The notes below the pieces were generated by a model. The model was given only the letters and a program-made list of their open reading frames with translations. It had not been told where the DNA came from and did no database searches. The position numbers and the translations under genes were made by a program. DNA of 64,000 nt from Actinomycetota bacterium. GTDB taxonomy: Bacteria > Actinomycetota > Acidimicrobiia > Acidimicrobiales > Microtrichaceae. Positions 42,960 through 51,179 of the stretch are shown here, one piece after another (the first letter of the stretch is position 1; each line of letters begins with the position of its first letter). The DNA lies in the NCBI GenBank assembly GCA_016703525.1, contig JADJBW010000016.1:46672-110671 (forward strand), given 5' to 3'.

Positions 42960-44839
42960 GCCGCCAGCACGTCGCGTTCGAGAATCGCCCGGACCGCCGG
43001 ATCGGAGGCCCAGGTGTCGGCGCGCTCGGTCAGCTCGGCGCGAACGTCGACCCGGTCGTCGGGTCGAGTCGTGTTCAGCGAGTCGAGCCACACCGAGTGC
43101 AGCGTGAGCGGCACCTCCAGATCGGGCCGCCCGAGGCGAGCGACCGGCCCGGTAGCGAGTCGATCGGCCCGGAAGACCCAGATCTCGGTGCCGGCGCTGG
43201 TGTCGGTGGCCTCGTCGCCGAAGACGACGGTGACGACATAGCCGTCGGACGAGCCGGTGGCCGTTCCCCGGCGTGGCACGAACGTGGGGGTCCAGCCGAG
43301 CCGATCGCCTGGGTACCAGTAGGTGTCGACGATGCGTCCGCCGTCGTGGTCGACGCGTACCAGGCTGGTAGGGACTGCCTCCCACGGCATGGCGCGGTTC
43401 GGGACGATTCGATACGGGTGGTCGGCGAAGCCGCGCGCGACCCGCTGGACGGCGAGGTCCGTGGGGAAGCCGGCGTTCGCGTGGAAGACGTCGCCAACCG
43501 AGGCCGGCGAGCGCAGCGGGTTGCGTGCCACCAGGCCGCCCGATCCCCAGGTGCGGTCGTCGGCCACGAGCGTTCGGCCGAGCACCTCGCCAGTTCGCGC
43601 GCTGATCTCGTAGCGGCCGATCACGCCCAGGTCGTACGACAGCGGCGTGGTCACCCCGATCAGGCCGGGCCGCACGGCGCGACGGGTGGCGGGGTGCACG
43701 TCGTCGGGCTGGACCCATTCGGCGAAGTCGCCCGCGCTGTTGTGGGGAACGTGGAGTACCAGTCGGTCGGGGCTCGACTCGTAGTCGGCCATGAAGTGTG
43801 CGGCTTCGCGCGGGATCACCGAGCGTCGCGCGACCACGCTGGAGGTCGTCCGGCGGATCGCATCGCGGTCGACGACGAAGAGCGACGAGTCGGGCCGGGG
43901 CGTGGTCTGCTGGTGCGCCGCGGCCGAGAAGGGGCTGTCGAAGAGCTTGCCGAATTCGATCGTGCCCGCCCCGTCGAGGATCACCACGTGGTGGCGGGTG
44001 ATGCAGAGTTGGTGGGCGCTCTGGCTGATCAGGAGGGGTGCGCCGTTCTGGTCGAGCACCGGGACGCGCCGCAAGTTCCCCTCGCCGGTCCACACCAGCA
44101 GCTCGAAGTACATCATTCCCGGGATCGGCACGATCGACATCGAAACGCCGTAGAACTCGCCGGTCTCAAGGTCGTAGGGCGGGTGCGCCGACGAGATGAT
44201 CATCGGGCAGAGGAACCGGTTGAAGGGCAGTTCGGCGATCGCTCGGTAGTCGCTCAGCCGACCCACGGGCGACACGGGGGCGAGCGTTGCAGGGTCGAGT
44301 TCCCATGGTCGGCTCGCGTCGCTCGTGGCGATGAGTCGATTGCCGGCCATGGCGACGAGGGCCGTGTTGGTCTGATTCTGCATGCCGAGGGGACCGAGGC
44401 GTGTGACGCCCCGCGGATGGAATCGGTAGGGCGTTGCGGCGAACGCCTGCGACATCAGGTAGTCGGTGGTTCGCAGGATGCGGGAGGTGATCATGGGCGA
44501 GTCGCCGTCGAAGTCGATTCGCCACACCATGCCGTCACCCCGAACCCGGTGTCGTCGGGTCAAGGAGATCGACTGGAAGAACACGTGGCCCGCGAGGTCT
44601 TCGGGCAGTGCCCCCTCGATCAGCGCGAGGGGTCGGGTCGGCGTGTCGGTGGTGACGCGCCGGGCGAAGGCGTTCGGCACGCGGGCCCACCGGTCGCGTC
44701 CGTGGCTCGCGGGTGGGAGCCCGTGGGGGAGCGCACCGCCCGGATCGATCGGCGCCGGGGCACAGCCGCTCGTGCCCCACCCCGCGGCGAGAGCAGCGCT
44801 CCCCCCGGCCGCGCCGCGCAGGAACGTTCGACGATCCAT
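42935..44839 (-). CDS. Carotenoid oxygenase family protein 3, Tat-exported lipoprotein
   Basis: 634 residues. The N-terminus is a twin-arginine signal (DRRTFLRGAAGGSAALAAG) ending in a lipobox-like TSGC. The four iron histidines are present: ISSAHPPYD, SQSAHQLCITRHHVVIL, EAAHFMADYES and LTLHSVWL. It resembles oxygenase 1 more than oxygenase 2. Export of a folded Fe(II) dioxygenase through Tat is plausible because the metal can be loaded before transport. GGGGGGA is 4-9 bases before ATG 44839. It probably acts on substrates outside the membrane. Confidence 0.85.
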   Translation of the reverse strand: MDRRTFLRGAAGGSAALAAGWGTSGCAPAPIDPGGALPHGLPPASHGRDRWARVPNAFARRVTTDTPTRPLALIEGALPEDLAGHVFFQSISLTRRHRVRGDGMVWRIDFDGDSPMITSRILRTTDYLMSQAFAATPYRFHPRGVTRLGPLGMQNQTNTALVAMAGNRLIATSDASRPWELDPATLAPVSPVGRLSDYRAIAELPFNRFLCPMIISSAHPPYDLETGEFYGVSMSIVPIPGMMYFELLVWTGEGNLRRVPVLDQNGAPLLISQSAHQLCITRHHVVILDGAGTIEFGKLFDSPFSAAAHQQTTPRPDSSLFVVDRDAIRRTTSSVVARRSVIPREAAHFMADYESSPDRLVLHVPHNSAGDFAEWVQPDDVHPATRRAVRPGLIGVTTPLSYDLGVIGRYEISARTGEVLGRTLVADDRTWGSGGLVARNPLRSPASVGDVFHANAGFPTDLAVQRVARGFADHPYRIVPNRAMPWEAVPTSLVRVDHDGGRIVDTYWYPGDRLGWTPTFVPRRGTATGSSDGYVVTVVFGDEATDTSAGTEIWVFRADRLATGPVARLGRPDLEVPLTLHSVWLDSLNTTRPDDRVDVRAELTERADTWASDPAVRAILERDVLAAYDALAAT

Positions 44840-44866
44840 GTGTCCCCCCAGAATTGGACGATGAAG

Positions 44867-44879
44867 TGAACAGTGTATA
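44867..44879 (-). promoter_or_regulatory. TetR-operator candidate, site D, before oxygenase 3
   Basis: On the minus strand TATAC-ACT-GTTCA, one mismatch to TAAAC-N3-GTTCA, 27 bases before the oxygenase 3 start and in the direction of transcription like sites A-C. Confidence 0.55.
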
Positions 44880-44919
44880 GCTGTCGTTGTGCTCGGGCCG
44901 GAAGAGCACACGCCCGAGA

Positions 44920-44952
44920 TCCCGGGGCCCGGCTTCGGCGCCGACCCCGGGA
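44920..44952 (-). terminator. Hairpin terminator after the DsrE-like lipoprotein gene
   Basis: TCCCGGGG / CCCCGGGA 8-bp stem with an inner CGGC-TTCG-GC(G)CCG hairpin, starting 10 bp after the gene stop. It isolates this gene from the oxygenase 3 promoter immediately downstream. Confidence 0.65.
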
Positions 44953-44961
44953 ACGATCGAG

Positions 44962-45492
44962 TCAGTACGACATCGTCACGGTGCCCGGTTGCAGCTCGGC
45001 CGCGTTGAGCTGCGGGTTGGCCATGCGCGCCCCGGAGACCAGCTGATCCGCCGTGACACCCTGATCGGCGGAACAGGTGGGGCAGACCAGGATCTTGACG
45101 CCGGACTCGATGAGCGCGGCCAGCTGGGTCTTGATCGGATCGTTGTCGCGCCACTTGAGCGCCTCGGGGAGCGAGGTCGTCGCCAGCTCGGGGGCGTTGA
45201 TGTTGAAGAACATCGTCACCGGCCGACCGAGCGCTCGTTGTCCGCGCGCCATCTGGAACGCCATGTTCACCCGGTGAAGATCCTCGCGGCCGGACTGCAG
45301 ATTGATGTACAAGACGTTGCTGAGCGCCGGAGCCGGCACGGTCGTGCTCGTGGTCGTGGTCGTGGTCGGGCCGACGCCGGGGTCGCACGCCGTGAGGGGA
45401 AGCGCTGCTGCGGTGAGCGCGAAGCCTCCAGCGACGAGCGCCACGACGCTCCGGCGAGCACGAGTGGGCCTCTGGTGTGAGTGGGTTGCCAT
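44962..45492 (-). CDS. DsrE/DsrF-like lipoprotein
   Basis: 176 residues. Signal peptide ending LPLTAC (lipobox), a short Thr-rich linker, then a DsrE-like domain (VLYINLQSGREDLHRVNMAFQMA; VTMFFNINAPELA; SGVKILVCPTCSADQGV) with a C-P-T-C pair in the position of the DsrE active cysteine. DsrE proteins are usually cytoplasmic sulfur-transfer proteins; a lipid-anchored extracellular version is unusual. AGGAGAG lies 5-8 bases before the ATG. Role unknown; thiol or persulfide chemistry is suggested by the Cys pair. Confidence 0.75.
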   Translation of the reverse strand: MATHSHQRPTRARRSVVALVAGGFALTAAALPLTACDPGVGPTTTTTTSTTVPAPALSNVLYINLQSGREDLHRVNMAFQMARGQRALGRPVTMFFNINAPELATTSLPEALKWRDNDPIKTQLAALIESGVKILVCPTCSADQGVTADQLVSGARMANPQLNAAELQPGTVTMSY

Positions 45493-45672
45493 GATCTCTC
45501 CTTGTGCGGGCGACTCTCGCCTCCGTATTGGCAGTCGTGCCGAGAGCTCGGAGAGTTCCAACTGGGGATGGGTCATCGGTCACACAGCGAGGGGCCGCCG
45601 TGGCCTCGTGGCATGAGCGGGCACCACCGCGAACGCCTGCACCGGCATCGCTTGGCCTTCGGCGGGGACGCG

Positions 45673-46710
45673 CTACGCGTTGACCTTCGTGATGGTGTCG
45701 CCCCGGCGGATCGTGCCGGGGACGACCACCTTGGCGCACACGCCCCGCAGTCGCTCCGCCTTGCCGTCGTTACCGTTGATCCACCGATGCGTCGCTAGGC
45801 CGAAACGGCGCGTGAACTTGGCGCAGCCCGTGTGCGGCTTCGCCGTGATCTCGACAACCGCGTCGCCGACTTGCAGCCGCGTGCCCGGGGGCAGATTGGC
45901 GGGCGAGAGGTCGAGGTCGACGTAGAGCTGATCGCCTGCCAGCGGCATGCGCTCCTCGCCGCCCGCCACGAGGCGCGCACAGCGCGAGTTCATGATGTTG
46001 AGCTGCGCCTCCGGATCGGCCTCGCCGTTCGGCATCGACCGGCTTCCCCTCGCGCTCCAGTTGTCGCCCACGAGACCGACCGCGAGGTCGAGCTGCGCGG
46101 TGTCGAGCACGGTCCGTTCGTCGACCTCGGGTCGGGCGACGATCAGGTCGAGCGAACCTGCATCCGCGGGCGAACGCCGCACCTCGGCGAGCCAGGAATC
46201 CGCCTCGGCGAGCGCCGCCGGCGTGGTGGGCGCCGTCCAGTAGTTGCGCATCAACTCGGCCGACCACTCGGGCTGGGTCACATCGCCGCGCGGCGCGAAC
46301 TCGCGCATGTAGGGCTTGATGTCGAGCACGGGTGTGCCGTCGATGGCATCGAGCCCGCGCACCTCGATCTCGCCGCCGGGGCGCACGGACATGAGCTCGC
46401 AGACGGTGACCCCGATGCGGTTCGGCCGACCGCTCGCCCGCTGGGCGAGGATGCCGACGCGGGGCCAGTCGGGGTTGCCGCGCGGATGCCGGGCGTCGGT
46501 GGTGACCGTCGCCGGGTCGATCCGGTCGAACGCGAACACGACCTCGACATGCGAGAAGGCGCGCAGGCCCAGCGTGGCGTCCGCGCCGAGGGTGGTGAGG
46601 TCGAGTCGGATCGTCGAGCTCACCTCGTCCCACCCATCGTCGAGCGGCTCGCGGCGAGCGTTGTGCACGGTCCCGATGGGCGTCATCTCCAGTGCCATCG
46701 CCAGTGTCAT
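45673..46710 (-). CDS. TsaA/TrmO-like domain fused to a MOSC-like domain
   Basis: 345 residues. Residues ~8-145 match the TsaA/TrmO (UPF0066) SAM-dependent methyltransferase family (PIGTVHNARRE, FSHVEVVFAFDRI, ARHPRGNPDWPRVGILAQRASGRPNRIG, GLDAIDGTPVLDIKPY). TrmO N6-methylates t6A37 of tRNA. Residues ~185-340 resemble MOSC domains (LVGDNWSAR, MNSRCARLVAG, GDQLYVDLDLSPANLPPGTRL, ITAKPHTGCAKFTRRFG) that bind sulfur in molybdenum-cofactor proteins, with conserved-type Cys in GCAKF. Three ATGs lie in phase at the start; 46710 has GGGGAG directly before it and 46698 is equally possible. Confidence 0.75.
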   Translation of the reverse strand: MTLAMALEMTPIGTVHNARREPLDDGWDEVSSTIRLDLTTLGADATLGLRAFSHVEVVFAFDRIDPATVTTDARHPRGNPDWPRVGILAQRASGRPNRIGVTVCELMSVRPGGEIEVRGLDAIDGTPVLDIKPYMREFAPRGDVTQPEWSAELMRNYWTAPTTPAALAEADSWLAEVRRSPADAGSLDLIVARPEVDERTVLDTAQLDLAVGLVGDNWSARGSRSMPNGEADPEAQLNIMNSRCARLVAGGEERMPLAGDQLYVDLDLSPANLPPGTRLQVGDAVVEITAKPHTGCAKFTRRFGLATHRWINGNDGKAERLRGVCAKVVVPGTIRRGDTITKVNA

Positions 46711-46748
46711 CTCCCCAGTCTGCTCGCCCCAGTGCGTGCGTGGTGCGC

Positions 46749-46890
46749 GCCCTTGCTGGAACTGGGCCGATTTGCGTGCGTGGTGCGTCGGTGGATCGGC
46801 CCAGTTCGGTGGTGGGGGTGGGCCCTTGCTGGAACTGGGCCGATTTGCGTGCGTGGTGCGTCGGTGGATCGGCCCAGTTCGGTGGTGGGG
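46749..46890. repeat. 73-bp direct tandem repeat carrying 12-bp hairpins
   Basis: Two copies (46749-46817 and 46822-46890) are identical over 69 bases with a period of 73; a partial third copy (TGCGTGCGTGGTGCG) lies at 46732-46746. Each copy holds a perfect 12-bp inverted repeat GAACTGGGCCGA / TCGGCCCAGTTC (46759-46770 with 46796-46807; 46832-46843 with 46869-46880). The array fills the 200-bp divergent intergenic space before the LLM gene. It may be an extragenic palindromic element or an operator array. Confidence 0.85.
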
Positions 46891-46911
46891 TACGACCTAG
46901 CATCGCCGGCC

Positions 46912-47880
46912 ATGACGCGCCTCGGCTATCAGATCCCCAACTTCACCTATCCCGACACCGCGCCCGCCGACATCTTCCCCACGGTCGTCGCACAGGCCAA
47001 GGCGGCCGAGGACGCCGGGTTCGACCGGGTCATGGTGATGGACCACTTCTATCAACTGCCCGGTCTGGGCGCCCCCGACGAGCCGATGATCGAGTGCTAC
47101 TCCCTGCTCGCGGCGCTCGCCCAGCACACCACGTCGGTGCGGCTGTCCGCTCTCGTCACGGGAAACACCTACCGGCATCCCTCGCTGCTGGCGAAGACCA
47201 TCACCGCTCTTGACCACGTTTCGGGAGGGCGCGCAACCCTGGGGATCGGAGCGGGGTGGTTCGAGTTGGAGCATCTGGCGCTGGGCTTCGAGTTCGGCAC
47301 GTTCACCGATCGGTTCGCCAAGCTCGAGGAGTCGTTGCAGATCGTGCTGCCGCTGCTGCGCGGTGAGCGGGTGACCTTCGCCGGTGAGCACTACCAGGTG
47401 TCGGACGCGGTGAATTCCCCGCCGCCCGTCTCGCAGATCCCGATCATGATCGGTGGGGTCGGCGAGAAGAAGACGCTGCGGATGGTTGCGCAGTACGCGG
47501 ATGAGTCGAACCTGTCGAGCGGACCGATCGAAGAGATTCCACGCAAGCTCGACGCGCTCGCGGCGCACTGCGAACGTCTCGGCCGCGACCGCTCCGAGAT
47601 CAAGGTCACCAAGCTGCAGATGGTCGTGGTCGCACCGACGATGGAGGAGGCCGACGCCGACCTGCGCGAGGTCGCTGGGGCCAAGGGGTGGAGCGACGAG
47701 GTGGTCGAACTCGCGAAGGCGGTCCTGATCGTCGGTGATCCCGACAGCGTGGGTGAACGGCTCTCGGCCGCGATGGCCACGGGGATCGACGGCCTGACGA
47801 TCAATGCGCCGGGCAACGGCCACAAGCCCGAGCGCATCGCGCTGCTGGGCAAGGTCGCGGCAGCGGCGGTCGGCGCATGA
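46912..47880 (+). CDS. LLM-class F420-dependent oxidoreductase (TIGR03560-like)
   Basis: 322 residues, luciferase-like fold: LGYQIPNFTYPD, AEDAGFDRVMVMDHFYQLPGLG, LSALVTGNTYRHPSLLAKTITALDHVSGGRATLGIGAGWFE, IPIMIGGVGEKKTLRMVAQYAD. These features place it in the F420-dependent subgroup common in mycobacteria and Acidimicrobiia. The substrate is unknown. ATG 46912 follows a TAGCAT box by 10 bases. The stop overlaps the amidase ATG (ATGA), so an F420 redox step and amide hydrolysis may act on the same compound. Confidence 0.88.
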   Translation: MTRLGYQIPNFTYPDTAPADIFPTVVAQAKAAEDAGFDRVMVMDHFYQLPGLGAPDEPMIECYSLLAALAQHTTSVRLSALVTGNTYRHPSLLAKTITALDHVSGGRATLGIGAGWFELEHLALGFEFGTFTDRFAKLEESLQIVLPLLRGERVTFAGEHYQVSDAVNSPPPVSQIPIMIGGVGEKKTLRMVAQYADESNLSSGPIEEIPRKLDALAAHCERLGRDRSEIKVTKLQMVVVAPTMEEADADLREVAGAKGWSDEVVELAKAVLIVGDPDSVGERLSAAMATGIDGLTINAPGNGHKPERIALLGKVAAAAVGA

Positions 47881-49307
47881 GCTCGCCGGCGACCCCGATC
47901 CACGCCTTCGGCGACGAACTCGCGTCGCTCGACGCGACCGCGACCGCCGAGGCGGTGCGCTCGGGCGAGCTCAGCCCGACCGAGTCGGTTCGTGCCGCGA
48001 TCGCCCGCGCCCGGCAGGTCGACCCGACGCTTCGAGCGGTCGCGTGCTGGGACGACGAGCGGGCGCTGGCCCGATCGCATTGGGGCCGCGGCGGCGACTT
48101 CGCCGGGGTCGCAACGTTCATCAAGGACATGACCGATGTGGAGGGTCTGCCGACGCGCAACGGCTCGGCGGCATTCGCACACGTCGGTCCGGCGCGGGCG
48201 ACGGGCGAGATCGCACAGCAGATGTTCGAGGCCGGGATGGTGTGCCTGGGCAAGAGCGCGCTCCCCGAGTTCGGGTTCACGCCCTCCACCGAGTTCCCCG
48301 ACGACGAACCGACCCGCAACCCGTGGAACCCGGACCGCTCGGCCGGTGGCTCGTCGGGCGGCGCGGCGGCGCTCGTTGCCGCCGGCGTCGTGGCGATCGC
48401 TCACGGCCAGGACGGCGGGGGATCGATCCGGCTGCCCGCGGCCTGCAACGGGCTGGTCGGGCTGAAGCCGAGCCGAGGGCGGCTCGTGACCGATCCCCAC
48501 GATCGCCTGCTGCCGGTTCGGCTGGTGACCGACGGGGTGCTCACGCGCACGGTGCGCGACACCGCCAACTACTACGCCATGGCCGAGGGAGTGCACCCCT
48601 CGCGGCACCTCCCAGCCCTCGGCGATGTGTCGCACCCGGTCGAGCGACGGCTGCGGATCGGGGTCATGCTCGACTCGCCCGCGCGTGTGACGCTCGACGA
48701 CGCGACGCGTGCGACGTTCCGTTCGACGGTCGCGTTGCTCGAGGAGCTCGGCCACGAGGTTCGGCCGGTCGAGGCGCCGGTCGACGCGCAGTTCGCCCAG
48801 GACTTCATCCACTACTGGGCGATGCTCGCGTTCGCCGTGAAGTTCGGCGGCAAGGTGCTGTTCGACCGTTCATTCGACGCGTCGGCCCTGGCGCCGATCA
48901 CCGTTGGGCTCGCCGAGCGCTTCCGCTCGAACATCGCCTCGACCCCGGGGGCGATTCGGCGGCTCCAGGCGTCGGCGGCGAAGGTGGCCGAGGCGACCCG
49001 CGACCTCGACGTGGTCATGAGCCCGACGCTTGCCCACCTCCCGCCTGAGCTCGGTCACCTGGGCGCGCACCTGCACTTCGACATCGTCTTCCCGCGCGTC
49101 GAGCAGTGGGTCGGGTTTACACCGCTGGCCAACGCCACGGGCCAGCCGGCCATCAGCCTTCCGCTCGGGTTCGACGATGCGTCGCACCTTCCCATCGGGA
49201 TGATGTTCAGCGGCCACATGGGCGAGGATGGGTTGCTCCTTCGCCTCGCGCTCGAGCTCGAGGCCGCTCGACCGTTTCCAACGCTCGCAGCGGTGCCCGC
49301 GACGTGA
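47877..49307 (+). CDS. Amidase (amidase signature family)
   Basis: 476 residues. The Ser-Ser-Lys triad is intact: Lys in FIKDMTDVEG (~84), first Ser in GGSSGGAAAL (~161) and nucleophile Ser in DGGGSIRLPAACNGLVGLKPSRGR (~185). It hydrolyses an amide to acid and ammonia in the cytoplasm. Its substrate is not predictable, but not GatA, since no gatB/gatC is near. Overlaps 4 bp with the LLM gene before it and the 2H phosphoesterase after it. Confidence 0.92.
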   Translation: MSSPATPIHAFGDELASLDATATAEAVRSGELSPTESVRAAIARARQVDPTLRAVACWDDERALARSHWGRGGDFAGVATFIKDMTDVEGLPTRNGSAAFAHVGPARATGEIAQQMFEAGMVCLGKSALPEFGFTPSTEFPDDEPTRNPWNPDRSAGGSSGGAAALVAAGVVAIAHGQDGGGSIRLPAACNGLVGLKPSRGRLVTDPHDRLLPVRLVTDGVLTRTVRDTANYYAMAEGVHPSRHLPALGDVSHPVERRLRIGVMLDSPARVTLDDATRATFRSTVALLEELGHEVRPVEAPVDAQFAQDFIHYWAMLAFAVKFGGKVLFDRSFDASALAPITVGLAERFRSNIASTPGAIRRLQASAAKVAEATRDLDVVMSPTLAHLPPELGHLGAHLHFDIVFPRVEQWVGFTPLANATGQPAISLPLGFDDASHLPIGMMFSGHMGEDGLLLRLALELEAARPFPTLAAVPAT

Positions 49308-49846
49308 GCCGCACCGCTGTCGTCGTTGAGGTCCCCGCTGCGGAGCGACTGGTCGACGAGTGGGCGGACGTGTCGGGCGTCGCTCGCGATCCCGGTGTTC
49401 CCGCGCACGTGACCGTGCTGTATCCGTTCGTACACCCCGCCGAACTGCCCGACGCGGTCGAGCGCATGCGCCGACTGTGCAGCGAGATGGCCCCCTTCGT
49501 CGCGACCCTCACCCACGTGGGCGTTTTCCCAGGCGCGGTGTGGCTCGCCCCGGAACCCGCCGAGTCCTTTCGGGGGCTCACAACCCGCCTCGTCTCGTCC
49601 TTCGGCGGGCTGGCCCCGTACGGGGGTGCGTTCCGTCAGATCACGCCGCATCTCACGGTTCTGATGGGTGACCCCGCCGCTCGGCCCGACGTGCTGCGGC
49701 GGATGCTCGTTGGACTGGACGCCGAGCTGCCGATCGAGTTCCAGGCGGTCGGGCTCACCGTGTTGGCGCTCAACGACGACCAGGTCTGGGAGCGGTATGC
49801 GCGAGTGCCGTTCGGTTCGGCGATCCCACAAGAGGTGATGAGCTGA
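49304..49846 (+). CDS. 2H phosphoesterase / 2'-5' RNA ligase-like protein
   Basis: 180 residues with two H-x-T motifs, AHVTVLYPF (~residue 35) and PHLTVLMGD (~120), the hallmark of the 2H phosphoesterase (LigT/thpR) superfamily. Such proteins act on 2'-5' or cyclic phosphodiester bonds of RNA or nucleotides. GTG start overlaps the amidase stop (GTGA); the stop overlaps the next ATG. RNA-related function within this metabolic operon is not obvious. Confidence 0.85.
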   Translation: MSRTAVVVEVPAAERLVDEWADVSGVARDPGVPAHVTVLYPFVHPAELPDAVERMRRLCSEMAPFVATLTHVGVFPGAVWLAPEPAESFRGLTTRLVSSFGGLAPYGGAFRQITPHLTVLMGDPAARPDVLRRMLVGLDAELPIEFQAVGLTVLALNDDQVWERYARVPFGSAIPQEVMS

Positions 49847-50397
49847 TGCCGACCTTGTTGACCGTCGCCGGTTCGCTGCGGGCGGACTCGTGGAACGCCA
49901 AGGTGTTGGCCCAGGCGGCGGCGACCGTGCCCTCGGGCTGGTCGATCGACGCTCTCACGTTGCACGACATACCGCTGTACAACCAGGACTTGGAGGTCGA
50001 CGGCGCGCCCGCCGGCGTGGCCGAACTGCGCGCTGCGGTGACCACCGCCGACGCCGTGTTGTGGTCGTCGCCGCAGTACAACCACGGCGTGTCCGGCGTG
50101 GTGAAGAACGCGCTCGACTGGTTGTCGCGCCCGGCGTTCGCCGGCGTGCTCGTCGGCAAGCCAACCGCGGTCATCGCCGTCACGCCGAGCGCCCATCAGC
50201 CGATGGAGACGCTGGGACAAACCGAGTTCACGCTCGAGATGTGCGGCGCGGTCGTCGTGCGCCCCGGCGTGGCGATCGGGTCGATCCTCGAGGTGACCGA
50301 CGCTTCGGTGGTGGTGGGCGACGCGGCCGCCGCGCTCAGCGATCTGGTCGCGCGGCTGTGCAGCGCGACCAACGGCGACGTGTCGGTCGCTCCGTAG
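49846..50397 (+). CDS. NADPH-dependent FMN reductase family protein
   Basis: 183 residues, flavodoxin-like fold with the FMN phosphate loop AGSLRADSWNAK at the start and SSPQYNHGVSGVVKNALDWLSR (~75-95), diagnostic of the NADPH-dependent FMN reductase family (SsuE/ChrR-like). It reduces FMN, quinones or azo/nitro compounds. Starts on the TGATG junction with the previous gene. Could supply reduced flavin to an LLM-type partner in the operon. The last 62 bp overlap the convergent metallo-beta-lactamase gene. Confidence 0.9.
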   Translation: MPTLLTVAGSLRADSWNAKVLAQAAATVPSGWSIDALTLHDIPLYNQDLEVDGAPAGVAELRAAVTTADAVLWSSPQYNHGVSGVVKNALDWLSRPAFAGVLVGKPTAVIAVTPSAHQPMETLGQTEFTLEMCGAVVVRPGVAIGSILEVTDASVVVGDAAAALSDLVARLCSATNGDVSVAP

Positions 50398-51130
50398 CCG
50401 ACAACGCGGTGGCGAGCAGGTCGGTGCCGAAGACCGGCCGGCCGTGGCCCGGAAGCAGACGGTCGACACGAAGGCCGCGCAGCCGATCCTCGGTCGCTCC
50501 GGTTGCGGCGTCGTCCCACCGCTCGGGGTTGAACCACGCCCGGTTGTCGACCGTCAGAACCGCGTCGCCCGAGCACAGCGTTCGGGACCCGGCGTGATAG
50601 AGGCAGGTGGAGTCGTCGGTGTGGCCGGGCGTCGCGATCGCCTCCCACCCGTCCGCTAGGTCGAACGGACCGTCGGCGAGATAGACCGGTGACGGCGACG
50701 GCGAGGCGTACGGCCCCCGCAGACCGAAACCCACCGCGGTCGCACGGCCGGCCTCCACCACGGCCGACAGCTCGAAGGCCTGCGAGCGCAACACCGGGGC
50801 GATCGATGCCACCGTTGCCAGTCGCGGCCCACCCGGCGCTTCGCCGCGTGCGAACGCCTCGGCCCGCGCCGGCAGCGCGACCGCGGGAGCGATGGCGGAC
50901 AGCTCGGGAATGCCGCCGACGTGATCGGTGTGGGTATGGGTCGCGACGACCGTCGCTCGTTCGGGGCTGAACTGTCGCAGGATCTGGTGTGCGTGACTCG
51001 GGAGCCCACAGTCGATGACGAGCGGCGCGCCGTCGGACGCCGTCGGGAACACGTAGCAGTTGAAGACCCAGCGGGAACGAACCCAGACGTCGGGCCCACC
51101 GCCGGTGCCGAGCGAGGCGAATCGTGTCAT
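50336..51130 (-). CDS. Metallo-beta-lactamase fold hydrolase
   Basis: 264 residues. Metal ligands: THTHTDHVGG (HxHxDH, ~residue 68), TPGHTDDS (~185), GDAVLTVD and LLPGHGRP, covering all positions of an MBL-fold hydrolase. Possible substrates include thioesters (glyoxalase II-type) and lactones. ATG 51130 has no strong ribosome site. The unusual 62-bp 3' overlap with the FMN reductase gene may partly reflect a 3'-end indel, since the last ~15 residues (RRRWSRCTAARPD) look non-native. Confidence 0.85.
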   Translation of the reverse strand: MTRFASLGTGGGPDVWVRSRWVFNCYVFPTASDGAPLVIDCGLPSHAHQILRQFSPERATVVATHTHTDHVGGIPELSAIAPAVALPARAEAFARGEAPGGPRLATVASIAPVLRSQAFELSAVVEAGRATAVGFGLRGPYASPSPSPVYLADGPFDLADGWEAIATPGHTDDSTCLYHAGSRTLCSGDAVLTVDNRAWFNPERWDDAATGATEDRLRGLRVDRLLPGHGRPVFGTDLLATALSATERPTRRRWSRCTAARPDR

Positions 51131-51179
51131 GAGCGCAGACCGTAGATCCCGCGACGTGGCCGCGCCGGGGTCGCGTCGG

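Noticed and set aside
46707..46913. Small proteins translated from the tandem hairpin repeats
   Set aside because: The peptides merely repeat the DNA duplication, with no ribosome site or family resemblance.
47877..49307. Amidase as GatA of the tRNA amidotransferase
   Set aside because: No gatB or gatC is adjacent and the operon contains redox enzymes; a general amidase fits better.
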